DNA of 64,000 bases from Bradyrhizobium nivariense. Lineage in GTDB: Bacteria; Pseudomonadota; Alphaproteobacteria; Rhizobiales; Xanthobacteraceae. Of the stretch, positions 1-8,729 are shown one piece after another. A program made the position numbers and the translations under genes. Below the pieces are notes generated by a model, which saw only the letters and a program-made list of their open reading frames with translations, had not been told where the DNA came from and did no database searches. The DNA lies in the NCBI RefSeq assembly GCF_029846715.1, contig NZ_JARVWW010000020.1:62001-126000 (forward strand), in the 5' to 3' direction. Numbering within the stretch: position 1 is the first letter of the stretch; each line of letters starts with the position of its first letter.

Positions 1-64
1 GCGCGGCTCCGACCGACGAAGCATAGGCCCCGGCTCTTACCCCACTCTCGGACTTGCGCGTCAT
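1..64 (-). CDS. Possible start of a gene running off the left edge
   Basis: An open frame starts with ATG at 64 on the minus strand, 15 bases after the anti-sigma stop, and is still open at the window edge. Only 21 codons are visible, reading MTRKSESGVRAGAYASSVGA and on. The basic start followed by small residues could be the beginning of a signal peptide, but there is no good ribosome binding site. It is listed because it would be the third gene of the sigma/anti-sigma operon. Identity cannot be judged. Confidence 0.3.
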   Translation of the reverse strand, partial: MTRKSESGVRAGAYASSVGAA

Positions 65-79
65 GATCTCGGAGGCGCC

Positions 80-775
80 TTACGGCGCCGCAACGGCGAG
101 GTTGACGAACTTTTCGCGCTGCATCTTGCCGAGCAGCGAGGCGAGCTCGTCCTGGCTCATCGCCTTGTCGAACTGGAGGCGGAACATGCCGCCCTTGGCA
201 TCACCGATGATCGAAGCCTGGTAGCTGTCGAGCAACGCAGTGATGTCGGCGACGCGTGCCTCGGGCGTGAAGCGCACCAGCGCGCGCGACGGCGCGGCAG
301 TCGCTCCGAACTCGCGCGTGATCGGCGCGCTGGTCGAGAGCGAAGCGGTCTGGAAGGTCGCCGTCTGGGTCTTCGTCAGCACGGCGCCGATGATTCCGGC
401 CTGCAGCACCAGCGCGATGGCGCCAAGGCTCGCCGACCAGGCCAGCGTGCGCGGCGACAGGCTTGCGAAGAAGGTCGAGATGCGCGCCGACAGCGGCAGC
501 GAACCGGCCGCCCGCGCCGGCTCGGCGTCGATCGCGGCGAACAGCTTCTGCATCGCGCGCGCCGACGGAGCACCCAGGCTCTCGTTCAGATGGATGGTCT
601 CTTCATACTCGCCGCGGATCGCGGCATATTGCTTTGCAAGCTGGGGATCGCCCGCGAGCGCTTCCTCGACGCGGCGCGCATCGCGCGCGTTCAGCGTGCC
701 GGCCGCGTGCCACGGCAGCAGCAGTTCAATTTCACTGGGCTCTTGCTCCAGCATCTTCTTGCTCAAAGCCATCAT
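80..775 (-). CDS. Membrane anti-sigma factor
   Basis: This 231-residue protein follows the ECF sigma gene and its ATG overlaps the sigma stop by 4 bases, so the two are probably translated together. The N-terminal 90 residues contain the helical LLPWHAAGTLNARDARRVEE segment typical of anti-sigma domains that hold an ECF factor at the inner membrane. One hydrophobic span lies at about residues 108-135, and roughly 95 residues follow it on the periplasmic side. The zinc-binding HxxxCxxC motif of ZAS proteins is absent, so it belongs to the zinc-free type. Function is inferred from the pairing and topology; the inducing signal is unknown. Confidence 0.8.
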   Translation of the reverse strand: MMALSKKMLEQEPSEIELLLPWHAAGTLNARDARRVEEALAGDPQLAKQYAAIRGEYEETIHLNESLGAPSARAMQKLFAAIDAEPARAAGSLPLSARISTFFASLSPRTLAWSASLGAIALVLQAGIIGAVLTKTQTATFQTASLSTSAPITREFGATAAPSRALVRFTPEARVADITALLDSYQASIIGDAKGGMFRLQFDKAMSQDELASLLGKMQREKFVNLAVAAP

Positions 776-1341
776 GGCCAGCCTCGCTCAATGCCGGCTG
801 CCTTCAGCAGTTCGGCCAATTTCTTGCGCGCATAGAACAAGCGCGTCTTCACAGTGTTCTCCGGGATGCCAACGATTTCGGCCACCTCTTCCACGGACTT
901 CTCGTGGTAGTAGACGAGATCGACGATTTCCCGATGGTCCGGCGAGAGGCCCGTCAGACACTCCCGCAACGCTTCACTGGTATCCTTCTTCTGCACCACC
1001 GTTTCCGGATTGTCGGACGTGTCCTCGATCGCGTTCGCGGCGTCGTCGTCCAACTCAAAATCCTTCCTGCGCCGGAGCGCAGACAGGGCCTTGAATCGGG
1101 TGATTGCCAGCAGCCAGGTGGAAACGGCGGATCGGCCCTCGAACTTGCCGGCTTGACGCCAGACGTCGAGAAACACCTCGCTGATGAGGTCTTCCGCCGC
1201 CTGCTCGTCCCGCACGAGCCGCAGGCCGAACCGATACACCCTGACGTGGTGCCGCCCGTACAGCACCTGCATGGCGAGCCGGTCGCCTTGAGCGATCCTG
1301 GCGATCAGGACCTCGTCCGAAGCTGCTTGTGTCACGCTCAA
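772..1341 (-). CDS. ECF RNA polymerase sigma factor
   Basis: This 189-residue protein has sigma region 2 at about residues 20-90 (the AEDLISEVFLDVWRQAGKFE stretch and the STWLLAITRFKALSALRRR DNA-melting part) and sigma region 4 at about 125-180, with the helix-turn-helix SVEEVAEIVGIPENTVKTRL. It directs RNA polymerase to stress or envelope genes when released by the anti-sigma factor encoded just downstream (4-base overlap). The linker between regions 2 and 4 is acidic. The ATG at 1341 is the natural start. ECF genes are usually autoregulated, but no convincing autoregulatory promoter could be picked out upstream. Confidence 0.9.
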   Translation of the reverse strand: MSVTQAASDEVLIARIAQGDRLAMQVLYGRHHVRVYRFGLRLVRDEQAAEDLISEVFLDVWRQAGKFEGRSAVSTWLLAITRFKALSALRRRKDFELDDDAANAIEDTSDNPETVVQKKDTSEALRECLTGLSPDHREIVDLVYYHEKSVEEVAEIVGIPENTVKTRLFYARKKLAELLKAAGIERGWP

Positions 1342-1777
1342 AGGCCGTCTCGCAAGGTTGGTCGGGTCGATGCGGCAGACGGTTCGACGGGAGGGGCAAA
1401 ATTGTTCAACCTACCGCACTCATACGGGGGGCTGTGTGATCTACCCCACATACGCGAAATTTCCTTTTGCCACCCGCAACTGGGCGCCTCGCTCAAGAAC
1501 GGTAACATAGTAATGATGCACTTTCCTGCGCAATGCCGTCCCAGCATAGACGGCCCGACGTGCATGGAACCATAGCAGCCTAGCACGACGTATGTCTTCC
1601 GAAGCCCTGCTTTGGCTCGACCGCATCGCACACGATGCCTAATCGCCGGCAAATTCCGCGGCCCGATCGACGTCCCCCACCCCCGCGCTGCACGTGTGCG
1701 GATTCGGCTTCGAAGGATACCAAACCTAAAGGCTTGCCACGTAGATTTTTGGGCTGACATCTACCATTGGCGGGACC
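1342..1777. other. Divergent intergenic region, 436 bases
   Basis: This region lies between the divergent sigma factor and diguanylate cyclase genes and must hold both promoters. No RNA gene, hairpin array or convincing coding frame was seen. A GGAACC at 1566-1571 followed 17 bases later by CGTA faintly resembles a general-stress (EcfG-type) promoter pointing at the cyclase gene. It lies about 200 bases upstream with a poor -10, so it is not called. Confidence 0.5.
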
Positions 1778-2935
1778 ATGAGCACGGCCGCGACGTCCTT
1801 TCCCGAGAGGAATGCCGCTGAGGTCGCGGATCTCGTCCTCACGCCCGAGGTGGCGGCACCCGAAGTCCTGGTGCGCCGGGTCCGGCAGCGCCGCCAGATG
1901 TATATCGGCCAGGTCGCGAGCTACTCGCTCGGCGCCTCGGTCCTGCTGCTCTACGCCTTTGACGGAGTGATCTCGATCGACATTGCCTCGCTGTTCTGGT
2001 TCGGCGGCTTGTTGATCATCGGCACCTTCGCCGTGCTGTCGGAAGCCGGCGTCGGTGACAGATTCACGGACCACTATCTCACCGTGTTCCAGATCTCGGC
2101 GCATATGGCGCTGCAATTCGTGTTCCTGCTGTCGGTGCCGGTTATCGGCGTCGCCTTCATCAGCGTGCTGTTCCTGATCTTCGCCTTCGGCACGCTGCGC
2201 ATGACCTCGGCCCAGGCGATGCTGACCTGGGCAATCGCGACCGCCGGCCTCGCCGCCGTCTTCCTCGCCTCCGACCTGCCGATCGGCATGCCCGTTGCAA
2301 CGCGGCTGCAGCGGAGCGCCTCGATGCTCTGCTTCGTGCTGGTGATCGGCCAGTGCGCCTTCCTCGGCCTGTTCGGCGCCACGCTGCGCAAGATCCTGTA
2401 CCGGCGCAGCATCGAGCTGAAGGCCGCCTATCAGCGCATCGAGGAGCTGGCCGAGTTCGACGAGCTCACCGGCTCCTACAATCGTCGCTGCATCATGCGG
2501 CTTCTCGACGCCGAGGTCGAAAAATCGCGGCAGACATCGACGCCTTGCGCGATCGCACTGATCGATCTCGACTGGTTCAAGCGCATCAACGACGCCCACG
2601 GCCATCCCGTCGGCGACGAGGTGCTGCGCACCTTCGCGATCACCATTTTCGCCAACATCCGCCCGGCCGACTGCTTCGGCCGCTACGGCGGCGAGGAATT
2701 CTTGCTGCTGCTGCCGGGAACTGACGGCGAGGCGGCGTCGCGCATGCTCGATCGGCTGCGCGGCATCGTCGCCGATCTGGACTGGAGCGCATTCTCCCTG
2801 GGCATGCGCGTGACTATTTCCGCGGGCGTCGTGACGCTGCGCGACAACGATAATGCCGACACGTTTCTCGTGCGCGCCGACAGAGCGCTTTATTCCGCCA
2901 AGGCGCAAGGGCGCAACCGCATTGCAACGAGCTGA
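1778..2935 (+). CDS. Membrane diguanylate cyclase (GGDEF)
   Basis: The protein has 385 residues. The N-terminal half (about 40-205) holds five or six hydrophobic spans with no recognised ligand domain; a short coiled linker follows at about 208-225. The GGDEF domain spans about 225-385 with the active-site motif GGEEF at 304-308. The inhibitory site RPAD at 295-298, exactly five residues before it, predicts product feedback inhibition. The enzyme should make cyclic di-GMP from two GTP at the inner membrane. The next gene is a DUF2336 protein 63 bases downstream on the same strand. The start at 1778 leaves a short cytoplasmic tail before the first span. Confidence 0.9.
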   Translation: MSTAATSFPERNAAEVADLVLTPEVAAPEVLVRRVRQRRQMYIGQVASYSLGASVLLLYAFDGVISIDIASLFWFGGLLIIGTFAVLSEAGVGDRFTDHYLTVFQISAHMALQFVFLLSVPVIGVAFISVLFLIFAFGTLRMTSAQAMLTWAIATAGLAAVFLASDLPIGMPVATRLQRSASMLCFVLVIGQCAFLGLFGATLRKILYRRSIELKAAYQRIEELAEFDELTGSYNRRCIMRLLDAEVEKSRQTSTPCAIALIDLDWFKRINDAHGHPVGDEVLRTFAITIFANIRPADCFGRYGGEEFLLLLPGTDGEAASRMLDRLRGIVADLDWSAFSLGMRVTISAGVVTLRDNDNADTFLVRADRALYSAKAQGRNRIATS

Positions 2936-2998
2936 CCAATCCATTTTCTCCCGGCGCGACAGAAGCCGCCGCCGGGCCGAACGCTCCAGGACAGGGCA

Positions 2999-4102
2999 AT
3001 GAGATCAAAATCCGCAAAATCATCCGAGAATCTGCTCGAGGAATTGCAGGCTGCGCTCTCGCACGGCACCGTTGCGCACCGGGTCGAGACGCTGCGCCGC
3101 GTCACCGATCTCTTCGTGGGCAACGCGGTGGACTATTCCGACGACCACGTCCGCGTGTTCGACGACGTGTTCCAATGCCTGATCGAGCAGATCGAGACGT
3201 CTGCCAGGGCGCTGCTCGCCGACCGCCTCGCACCGATCGCGGCTGCGCCGCCGAAGATCATCCGCACGCTCGCGCTCGACGAGGTGATCGAGGTCTCCGG
3301 CCCCGTGCTGTCGAAATCGGAACGGCTGGACGAGGCAACCCTGATCGAGATCGCGCGCACCAGGGGGCAGGCGCATCTCAAGGCGATCTCGCTGCGGCGG
3401 GTGCTGTCGGAAGCGCTGAGCGACGTGCTGGTGACCCGCGGCGACGAGGGCGTGGTGCAATCGACCATCAGCAATCCGGGCGCGCAGCTGTCCGAGGGAA
3501 GTCTCACCGATCTCGTTACCCGCGCCGAACGCGACGACGACCTCGCCGCCTGCATCGGCATGCGGCCCGACCTGCCCCGCCACCATTATTTGAAGCTGGT
3601 CGCGAAGGCGTCCTTGACCGTGCGCAGGAAGCTGGAGGCCGCGCATCCGGAGCTCGCGGACGACGTGTCCAGCGTGGTCCAGGAAGCGGCCCAGCGGGTC
3701 CGCGCCGCCACCATGACCAGGCAGACCGAGATGGCGCGGGCGCTGGTGAAGTCGCTGCACGAGGACGGCCGCCTCACCGAGCTCCAGGTCGCCACCTTCG
3801 CCGAGCAGGGCAAGTTCGACGAGACCAATGCGGGGCTCGCTGCGCTTGCGGGCGTCGCGGTCGAGACCGCCGAGACCATGATGATCGAAAGCCGGACCGA
3901 GGGCGTGATGATCCTCGCCAAGGTCGCGGCCATGCAATGGTCGAGCGTGCGCGCCATCATCGCCCTGCGCGAGAAGCTCTCAGGCGGCTCGCAGACCGAC
4001 ATGCTGACGCTGCGCGACGCTTACGAGGCGCTGCGCGGCTCGACCGCGCAGCAGGTGCTGCGCTTCTACCGCATGCAGCAGGGCGCGACGCCGGCCGCCT
4101 GA
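2999..4102 (+). CDS. DUF2336 domain protein
   Basis: The 367-residue protein is soluble and alpha-helical, without signal peptide or membrane span. The central and C-terminal parts carry the repeated helical pattern of DUF2336, a family common in Rhizobiales and Rhodospirillales, whose biochemical function I cannot state. It contains the recurring 'HP/RPDLP' type turns (for example MRPDLPRHHYLKLVAKASL) seen in these helical repeat proteins. It follows the diguanylate cyclase by 63 bases and may be cotranscribed; a link to second-messenger signalling is inference only. The gene ends 42 bases from the convergent autotransporter gene with no obvious terminator. Confidence 0.8.
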   Translation: MRSKSAKSSENLLEELQAALSHGTVAHRVETLRRVTDLFVGNAVDYSDDHVRVFDDVFQCLIEQIETSARALLADRLAPIAAAPPKIIRTLALDEVIEVSGPVLSKSERLDEATLIEIARTRGQAHLKAISLRRVLSEALSDVLVTRGDEGVVQSTISNPGAQLSEGSLTDLVTRAERDDDLAACIGMRPDLPRHHYLKLVAKASLTVRRKLEAAHPELADDVSSVVQEAAQRVRAATMTRQTEMARALVKSLHEDGRLTELQVATFAEQGKFDETNAGLAALAGVAVETAETMMIESRTEGVMILAKVAAMQWSSVRAIIALREKLSGGSQTDMLTLRDAYEALRGSTAQQVLRFYRMQQGATPAA

Positions 4103-4144
4103 GGCATTAGCGTCCCCGCATCGAGGACAACAATCGCCCGGCCT

Positions 4145-7100
4145 TCACCAGGCGTACCGCACCACGCCCTTGCCGGCGTAGCTGCGGCTGACGTCGGAGA
4201 ACTCGCCTTCGAAGGTGGCGGCCAGCGACAGGCCGTTTCTGAATTTCATTTCCGCTGATGCGGTGGCGAGCGCCAATTCGTGCGCCTGCGCCGCGCCGTT
4301 GACCACGAAGCTCGCGCCGGGCAGCGCCTGGAAGGTGGCGGCGGCGATGCGGTCGGTGTTGAAGTCGTGCGCCCACGCCGCGCGACCGCGCAAAGTCAGA
4401 ATCGCATCGTTCACCACGAAGGATCTGTCGGCGCGCAGGCCGAGTTCGCTACGGGTATCGGTGACGCTCTTCGAGTTGTAAGCGAGCGCAAAGATGTTGC
4501 TGCCGACGATCGCCTGCTCGGCATAGCTCGGCAGATCGAAGGTCGTGAACTGACCGGCGGCATAGGGCGCGAGGCCAAAACCTTGCGTCACAAAACGGTA
4601 TCCGCCTTCGAGCCGGCCCGACCAGGCATTGGCCTTGAACTCGGCGCGCAGCCGATCGGCGCCGGCGACTGTCACCGTGCGGTCGGTGGTGATGTCCTGC
4701 CAGCCATAGGCCAGCGCGCCGGTGAGATACGCCGCGCCGGCATTGTGACGAATGAATGCGCCGGCCTGGAACAGGTCGGAGCGCCCGCCGCCGAGATTAT
4801 TTGCAACCGAGAAATTGGTGCCGCCGCCGGCGATCGCAATGCCGGCCAGCGTGTCCGGCGAGACGCGATAGTCGGCGCCGACAGCCGTGCCATAGATGCG
4901 GCTGGTGGTGTTGTTCGATCCGAGTGCCGCATTGCCGTCGGTGCTCTGTGATCCGCCAAATGCTGCCGCCCACACGCTCAAGCGTTGTTCGAACGCAGGC
5001 GCGGTCAGCGGTGCCTTGGTGTAGATCGCAGCCAATGCGTCACCCGGCTTGCGCTTTTGCGCGTAGGCCAGGGCTTCCTCATCGGCGTAACCGGAGGCCG
5101 TGCCGCCGGCCGAGACCCCATCGGCGCGTCCGGCGACGAACGGGTCGGTCATCACGCCGATGAACTGATTCATCGCATTGAAGGTGGTCTGCTGCGAGCC
5201 GGTGCCGGCTTCGCCCGAAAGCTGCGTCAGTCCGGCCGGCGTCAGGGAGCCGAACACGATCGGAATGCCGCCAGTGCTGTTGAAGAAGTTGACGATGGCA
5301 TTGCCGACGTTCTGCTGGTTGGTGTTAAGACCTGTGCCCGGCGGAACGAAGCTGAGCGCGAGATCGAGATACGCGTCGTCGATGCCATAGCTGAGACTCG
5401 CCGTGAAGCCCGACGGCAGATCGGTGTTGACCAGCGACGAAAACCTATCGTGCACCCCGGCATCCGCATGGACGATGGTGTATTGCTTCGCGACATAGGC
5501 GCCCGGCGCAAAGCTCGCATTCACCGTCGCGCCGCCAAGCGTCGCCACACCGGTGACGTTGGTGCGGTCGGCGCCGACAGGCGAAACCTGCACCATGTAG
5601 CTCGCCGCCGCAGTGAAGGTCAGGCTGCCCTGCACGGTGAGCAAGCCGATCGAATTGCCGGGCGCCAGCGCGCCGCCATTGATGATGGTGTTACCAACGA
5701 TACCGTTGCCGCCGAGCGTTCCGCCGGCATTGACGGTCACGTCGCTGGTAACAGAACCGTTGACCGACAGCAGGCCGCCATTCACGGTGGTGAGACCGGT
5801 ATAGGTATTGGTACCGATCACCGTGGTGGCGCCGCCATTCGCGGTCAGGCTCATGCCGCCGCGGAGGCTGTCCAGCGTGCCCCCGGTCGAGGTCACCGCG
5901 CCGTTCAACAAGCCACTCTCGAGCGTCCCGCCTGCCAGCACCACGGCGTTGATGGTCTGCGCGGTGCCGCCGAGATTGAGGGTGCCGCCGGTGTTGATCG
6001 TCATCGCGCTGGCGGCGCTGAACGAATTGTCGACGACGCTGAACAGGGTGGCTCCGTTGTTGACCGTGGTGGCGCCGGTATAGGTGTTGACGGCGAGGAA
6101 CATGGTGGTGCCGCCATTCGCGGTCAGGTTCATGCTGCCGCCGATGCCGGCGATGGTGCCGCCGGTCGAGATCACCGCGCCGGCCAGGAATCCGTTGCTC
6201 AGCCTGCCGCCCGCCAGCACCACCGAATTGATCGTCTGCGCAACGCCGCCGAGGTTGACGACGCCGCCGATGCCGATCGTCGTCGAACTGGCGGCGCTGA
6301 AGGCATTGACACCCGAACCCGTCAGGGTCGCGCCGTTGTTGACCGTGGTAGCGCCGGTATAGGTGTTGGTGCCGCCAAGGGTGGTGGTGCCGCTGTTCGT
6401 CGTCAGGCTCATGTCGCCGCCGACGTTGACCAGATCGCCGTCGATCGAGATCACCGCGCCGGTCAATGCGCCGTTGCGCAAGGTGCCGCCTGCCAGGGCC
6501 ACATTGTCGATGGCCTGGCCAAAGCCGCCAAGATTAACGGTGCCGCCGGTGTTGATCGTCGTCACACTGGCGGCGCTGAACGCAACGGGGCTGGCGCCAA
6601 GCAAGGTTGCGCCGTTGTTCACCGTGGTCGCGCCGGTATACGTGTTGAGGGTGATGATATGGGTGACGCCCCCGTTCGCCGTCAGGCTCATGCTGCCGCC
6701 GACGCGGCTCAGCGTGCCGCCGGTCGAGGTCACCGCGCCGGTCAACGCGCCGTTGCTCAACACGCCGCCCGCCAGCGCCACATTGTTGATGGTCTGTGCA
6801 GTGCCGCCGAGGCCGACAGTGCCACCGTTGATCGTCATCGCACTGGTGGCGCTGAACGCGCCGGCGTTGCCCGCGAGCAGGGTCCCCCCATTGACGACCG
6901 TCGAGCCGCTAAAGCTGTTCGTGCCGGTCAGCGTCCACGTGCTGGAGCCTGCTTTCTCGAAAATGCCGAAGCCGCGATACTGGGCTGCCGCACCCATCGT
7001 GGACACGTCAAACGTCGCATTCGCGCTGCCGCCGAGCCGGAGCGTATCGGCGCTGCTGAATGCCACCACGTTGCCGGTGATGGTCGATCCCGCGCGCAGT

Positions 7101-8152
7101 TCCAGCGTATTTGTGCCGCCGGTGAAGGCGACGGCAAGGCCGCCGCCGGAGCCGCCGGCGATCGTCCCGCTATTGACGACAGTGACATTCGCGCCCGAGA
7201 CTCCGGTGCCGCCGACACCACTGACGCCATTGGCACCATTGAAGAGCCCAGCTCCGCCAAGTCCGCCCGCACCGGCCGCACCGCCGGTGATCGTGCCGGC
7301 GTTTGTCAGGGTGCCGCCACTGACCATCAGCACGCCCGTTCCGCCGTTGCCGCCATCGCCACCGTTCCCGGCAACGTCGTTTACGGAGAAACCGGCGGCG
7401 CCGCCGGCACCGCCGGCGCCGCCCTGAACCGTTGCCCCCGCACTATTGGTGAAGCTCGCGCCGGTGGTTAGCGCCACGCCCAGGCCGCCGGCGCCGCCGC
7501 TGCCGCCCGAACCCGAGGTCAAAAAACCGTCGCCGGTATCGCCGCCGTTGCCGCCATTGCCGCCGGCAATGATCGAGGCGTTCGAGCTCGCGGCGCCTCC
7601 CGTAAACAGGACGCCGCCACCGCCTTCGCCGCCGCCACCGCCACCGCCGCCACCAGGGGCACTGTTCCCGCCGGCGCCGCCGACCGTTCCGGACACTGAA
7701 CTCACGTTCGGCGCCGATGGTATGACCAGGCCGAAATTGCCGCCGCTGCCACCATCGCCGCCGGCCGAACCGCCGCTACCGGACTGGACGGTGCCGCCGG
7801 TGCCTCCAGCGCCGCCAGCACCCGTGCTGAGGCTGACGCCGCCGCCACCACCACCGCCGCCGCCAAATATGGTTACAAGGTCCTCATCGCTTCCATGACC
7901 GCCAGTTGGAGCTGTCGCGGTACCGCCGGCGCCGCCAGAACCGCCGAGCGCTGGCGCGCCGCCTTGGCCGCCATCGGCAAACGCCGGCATGATCGCGAGA
8001 GGTGCCGCAACGAATGTGCCGGTGAGGGTCAGCCCCACCACCCCGGCCCGCATGATGGCCGAGCTCGCCAGCGCCGCCTTGATCGACAAACGGCGATTTC
8101 TTTGCCCTGAGGCATGGGGACGCAAGCGGAGCGCGCGTATCGGCTCATTCAT
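4145..8152 (-). CDS. Glycine-rich autotransporter with tandem passenger repeats
   Basis: Starting at ATG 8152 the protein has 1335 residues; a frame open to 8320 gives an unlikely 56-residue extension. A long basic signal peptide of about 60 residues ends near MPAFADGG. Next comes a region of about 300 residues very rich in GG, GA and GNGG triplets that resembles mycobacterial PGRS sequence. Beta-helix passenger repeats follow, including four tandem copies of about 93 residues beginning NTYTGATTVNNG or similar. The last ~280 residues form the autotransporter beta-barrel, ending in YAW with the terminal aromatic needed for outer-membrane insertion. It should be a surface-exposed or released type V protein; adhesion is a guess. 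The gene stands alone. Confidence 0.88.
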   Translation of the reverse strand: MNEPIRALRLRPHASGQRNRRLSIKAALASSAIMRAGVVGLTLTGTFVAAPLAIMPAFADGGQGGAPALGGSGGAGGTATAPTGGHGSDEDLVTIFGGGGGGGGGVSLSTGAGGAGGTGGTVQSGSGGSAGGDGGSGGNFGLVIPSAPNVSSVSGTVGGAGGNSAPGGGGGGGGGEGGGGVLFTGGAASSNASIIAGGNGGNGGDTGDGFLTSGSGGSGGAGGLGVALTTGASFTNSAGATVQGGAGGAGGAAGFSVNDVAGNGGDGGNGGTGVLMVSGGTLTNAGTITGGAAGAGGLGGAGLFNGANGVSGVGGTGVSGANVTVVNSGTIAGGSGGGLAVAFTGGTNTLELRAGSTITGNVVAFSSADTLRLGGSANATFDVSTMGAAAQYRGFGIFEKAGSSTWTLTGTNSFSGSTVVNGGTLLAGNAGAFSATSAMTINGGTVGLGGTAQTINNVALAGGVLSNGALTGAVTSTGGTLSRVGGSMSLTANGGVTHIITLNTYTGATTVNNGATLLGASPVAFSAASVTTINTGGTVNLGGFGQAIDNVALAGGTLRNGALTGAVISIDGDLVNVGGDMSLTTNSGTTTLGGTNTYTGATTVNNGATLTGSGVNAFSAASSTTIGIGGVVNLGGVAQTINSVVLAGGRLSNGFLAGAVISTGGTIAGIGGSMNLTANGGTTMFLAVNTYTGATTVNNGATLFSVVDNSFSAASAMTINTGGTLNLGGTAQTINAVVLAGGTLESGLLNGAVTSTGGTLDSLRGGMSLTANGGATTVIGTNTYTGLTTVNGGLLSVNGSVTSDVTVNAGGTLGGNGIVGNTIINGGALAPGNSIGLLTVQGSLTFTAAASYMVQVSPVGADRTNVTGVATLGGATVNASFAPGAYVAKQYTIVHADAGVHDRFSSLVNTDLPSGFTASLSYGIDDAYLDLALSFVPPGTGLNTNQQNVGNAIVNFFNSTGGIPIVFGSLTPAGLTQLSGEAGTGSQQTTFNAMNQFIGVMTDPFVAGRADGVSAGGTASGYADEEALAYAQKRKPGDALAAIYTKAPLTAPAFEQRLSVWAAAFGGSQSTDGNAALGSNNTTSRIYGTAVGADYRVSPDTLAGIAIAGGGTNFSVANNLGGGRSDLFQAGAFIRHNAGAAYLTGALAYGWQDITTDRTVTVAGADRLRAEFKANAWSGRLEGGYRFVTQGFGLAPYAAGQFTTFDLPSYAEQAIVGSNIFALAYNSKSVTDTRSELGLRADRSFVVNDAILTLRGRAAWAHDFNTDRIAAATFQALPGASFVVNGAAQAHELALATASAEMKFRNGLSLAATFEGEFSDVSRSYAGKGVVRYAW
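5810..6919 (-). repeat. Four tandem ~279-bp coding repeats in the autotransporter
   Basis: The Asn codon opening each NTYTG/NSFSG motif recurs at 5809, 6088, 6367, 6646 and 6919. That defines three units of exactly 279 bases and one of 273 (93 and 91 codons). Each unit reads N-[TS]-[YF]-[TS]-G, then VNNGATL, FSAAS, LNLGG-AQTIN, VALAGG-L-NG, GAVTSTGG and SLTANGG. The copies are diverged but still alignable by eye, consistent with old duplication plus continuing recombination. Confidence 0.85.
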
Positions 8153-8353
8153 CTCTCTATCAGAACCCTTCAGCTTCACCGCCACGTACGAGACTTCCCG
8201 AAGCGAAGCTGCTCGTCTTGACAGGCCCGTTGATGGCATGCTCCTGCACCAACTGCCGAATTCAAGACCGGCTGTTGTTCGAGCGCGTCCTGTTGGGGTG
8301 AAAGATATCGCCGGGTCCATTCGCGAGCGATACGGCAGATGTCGTATTTCGTC

Positions 8354-8385
8354 GTCGGTCAGGAGACTAGTCGGTCAGGAGACTA
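8354..8385. repeat. Direct repeat of 16 bases, two copies
   Basis: GTCGGTCAGGAGACTA occurs twice head-to-tail at 8354-8369 and 8370-8385, upstream of the autotransporter start and at the downstream end of the broken receiver frame. On the minus strand the duplication introduces the TAG at 8367-8369 that ends the receiver remnant. It looks like slippage or repair scar rather than an operator. Confidence 0.7.
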
Positions 8386-8563
8386 AAAGGCCCCACGCCG
8401 CCAAGGGCCTCGATTGCGTCCAGGCCGGTCGTACCATCTCCGAACCGATAGTCGGCGATGATCAGATCGACCGGCGCATCGCCGGCCACCGTCGCCCCAT
8501 GAATCTGCTGCACCTCGGCGGCCTCATCGTATGAAATGGCTACTCTCGCGCTCTCAGATGATG
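8367..8563 (-). pseudogene. Remnant of a response-regulator receiver domain
   Basis: On the minus strand a 65-codon frame between two stops reads ...ARVAISYDEAAEVQQ... then PVDLIIADYRFGDGTTGLDA and IEALGG. The DLIIADYR-x-x-DG-TG-DAI pattern is the hallmark of the beta3 region of CheY-like receivers in hybrid sensor kinases, with the phospho-acceptor Asp in IIAD. There is no start codon, no preceding kinase and no second half of the domain. The IS5-type element lies 44 bases upstream of this frame, and the frame ends at the 16-base duplication. It is a decayed fragment; what the intact gene was cannot be said. Confidence 0.55.
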
Positions 8564-8729
8564 TTCAGCCCGAAACCACTCACACCTTTCCAAAGACCCG
8601 ATCTAGCAGTCTGCTGAAAAACTATGAAGTCGAGAGTTTTCTTGTCTTTGTTCGGTCGCTGTCGGGGCGGAGCGCTGGAGGTTGGATGTCGTGTTCGGCT
8701 TGGCGCCGGGTTACCCCGGCGCGGGGTGG

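Noticed and set aside
1390..1425. GTTGAAC and CGTCGAA upstream of the ECF sigma gene as an autoregulated promoter
   Set aside because: The spacer is about 14 bases, too short for the usual ECF promoter, so it was not called.
1566..1592. GGAACC-N17-CGTA resembling an EcfG general-stress promoter
   Set aside because: The -10 is poor, it is about 200 bases from the cyclase start, and no second site supports it.
4985..7471. A very long plus-strand open frame (about 828 codons) opposite the autotransporter
   Set aside because: It follows from GC-rich Gly/Ala/Thr repeats on the other strand; its translation is low complexity, has no domain, and the minus-strand gene has signal peptide, repeats and barrel.
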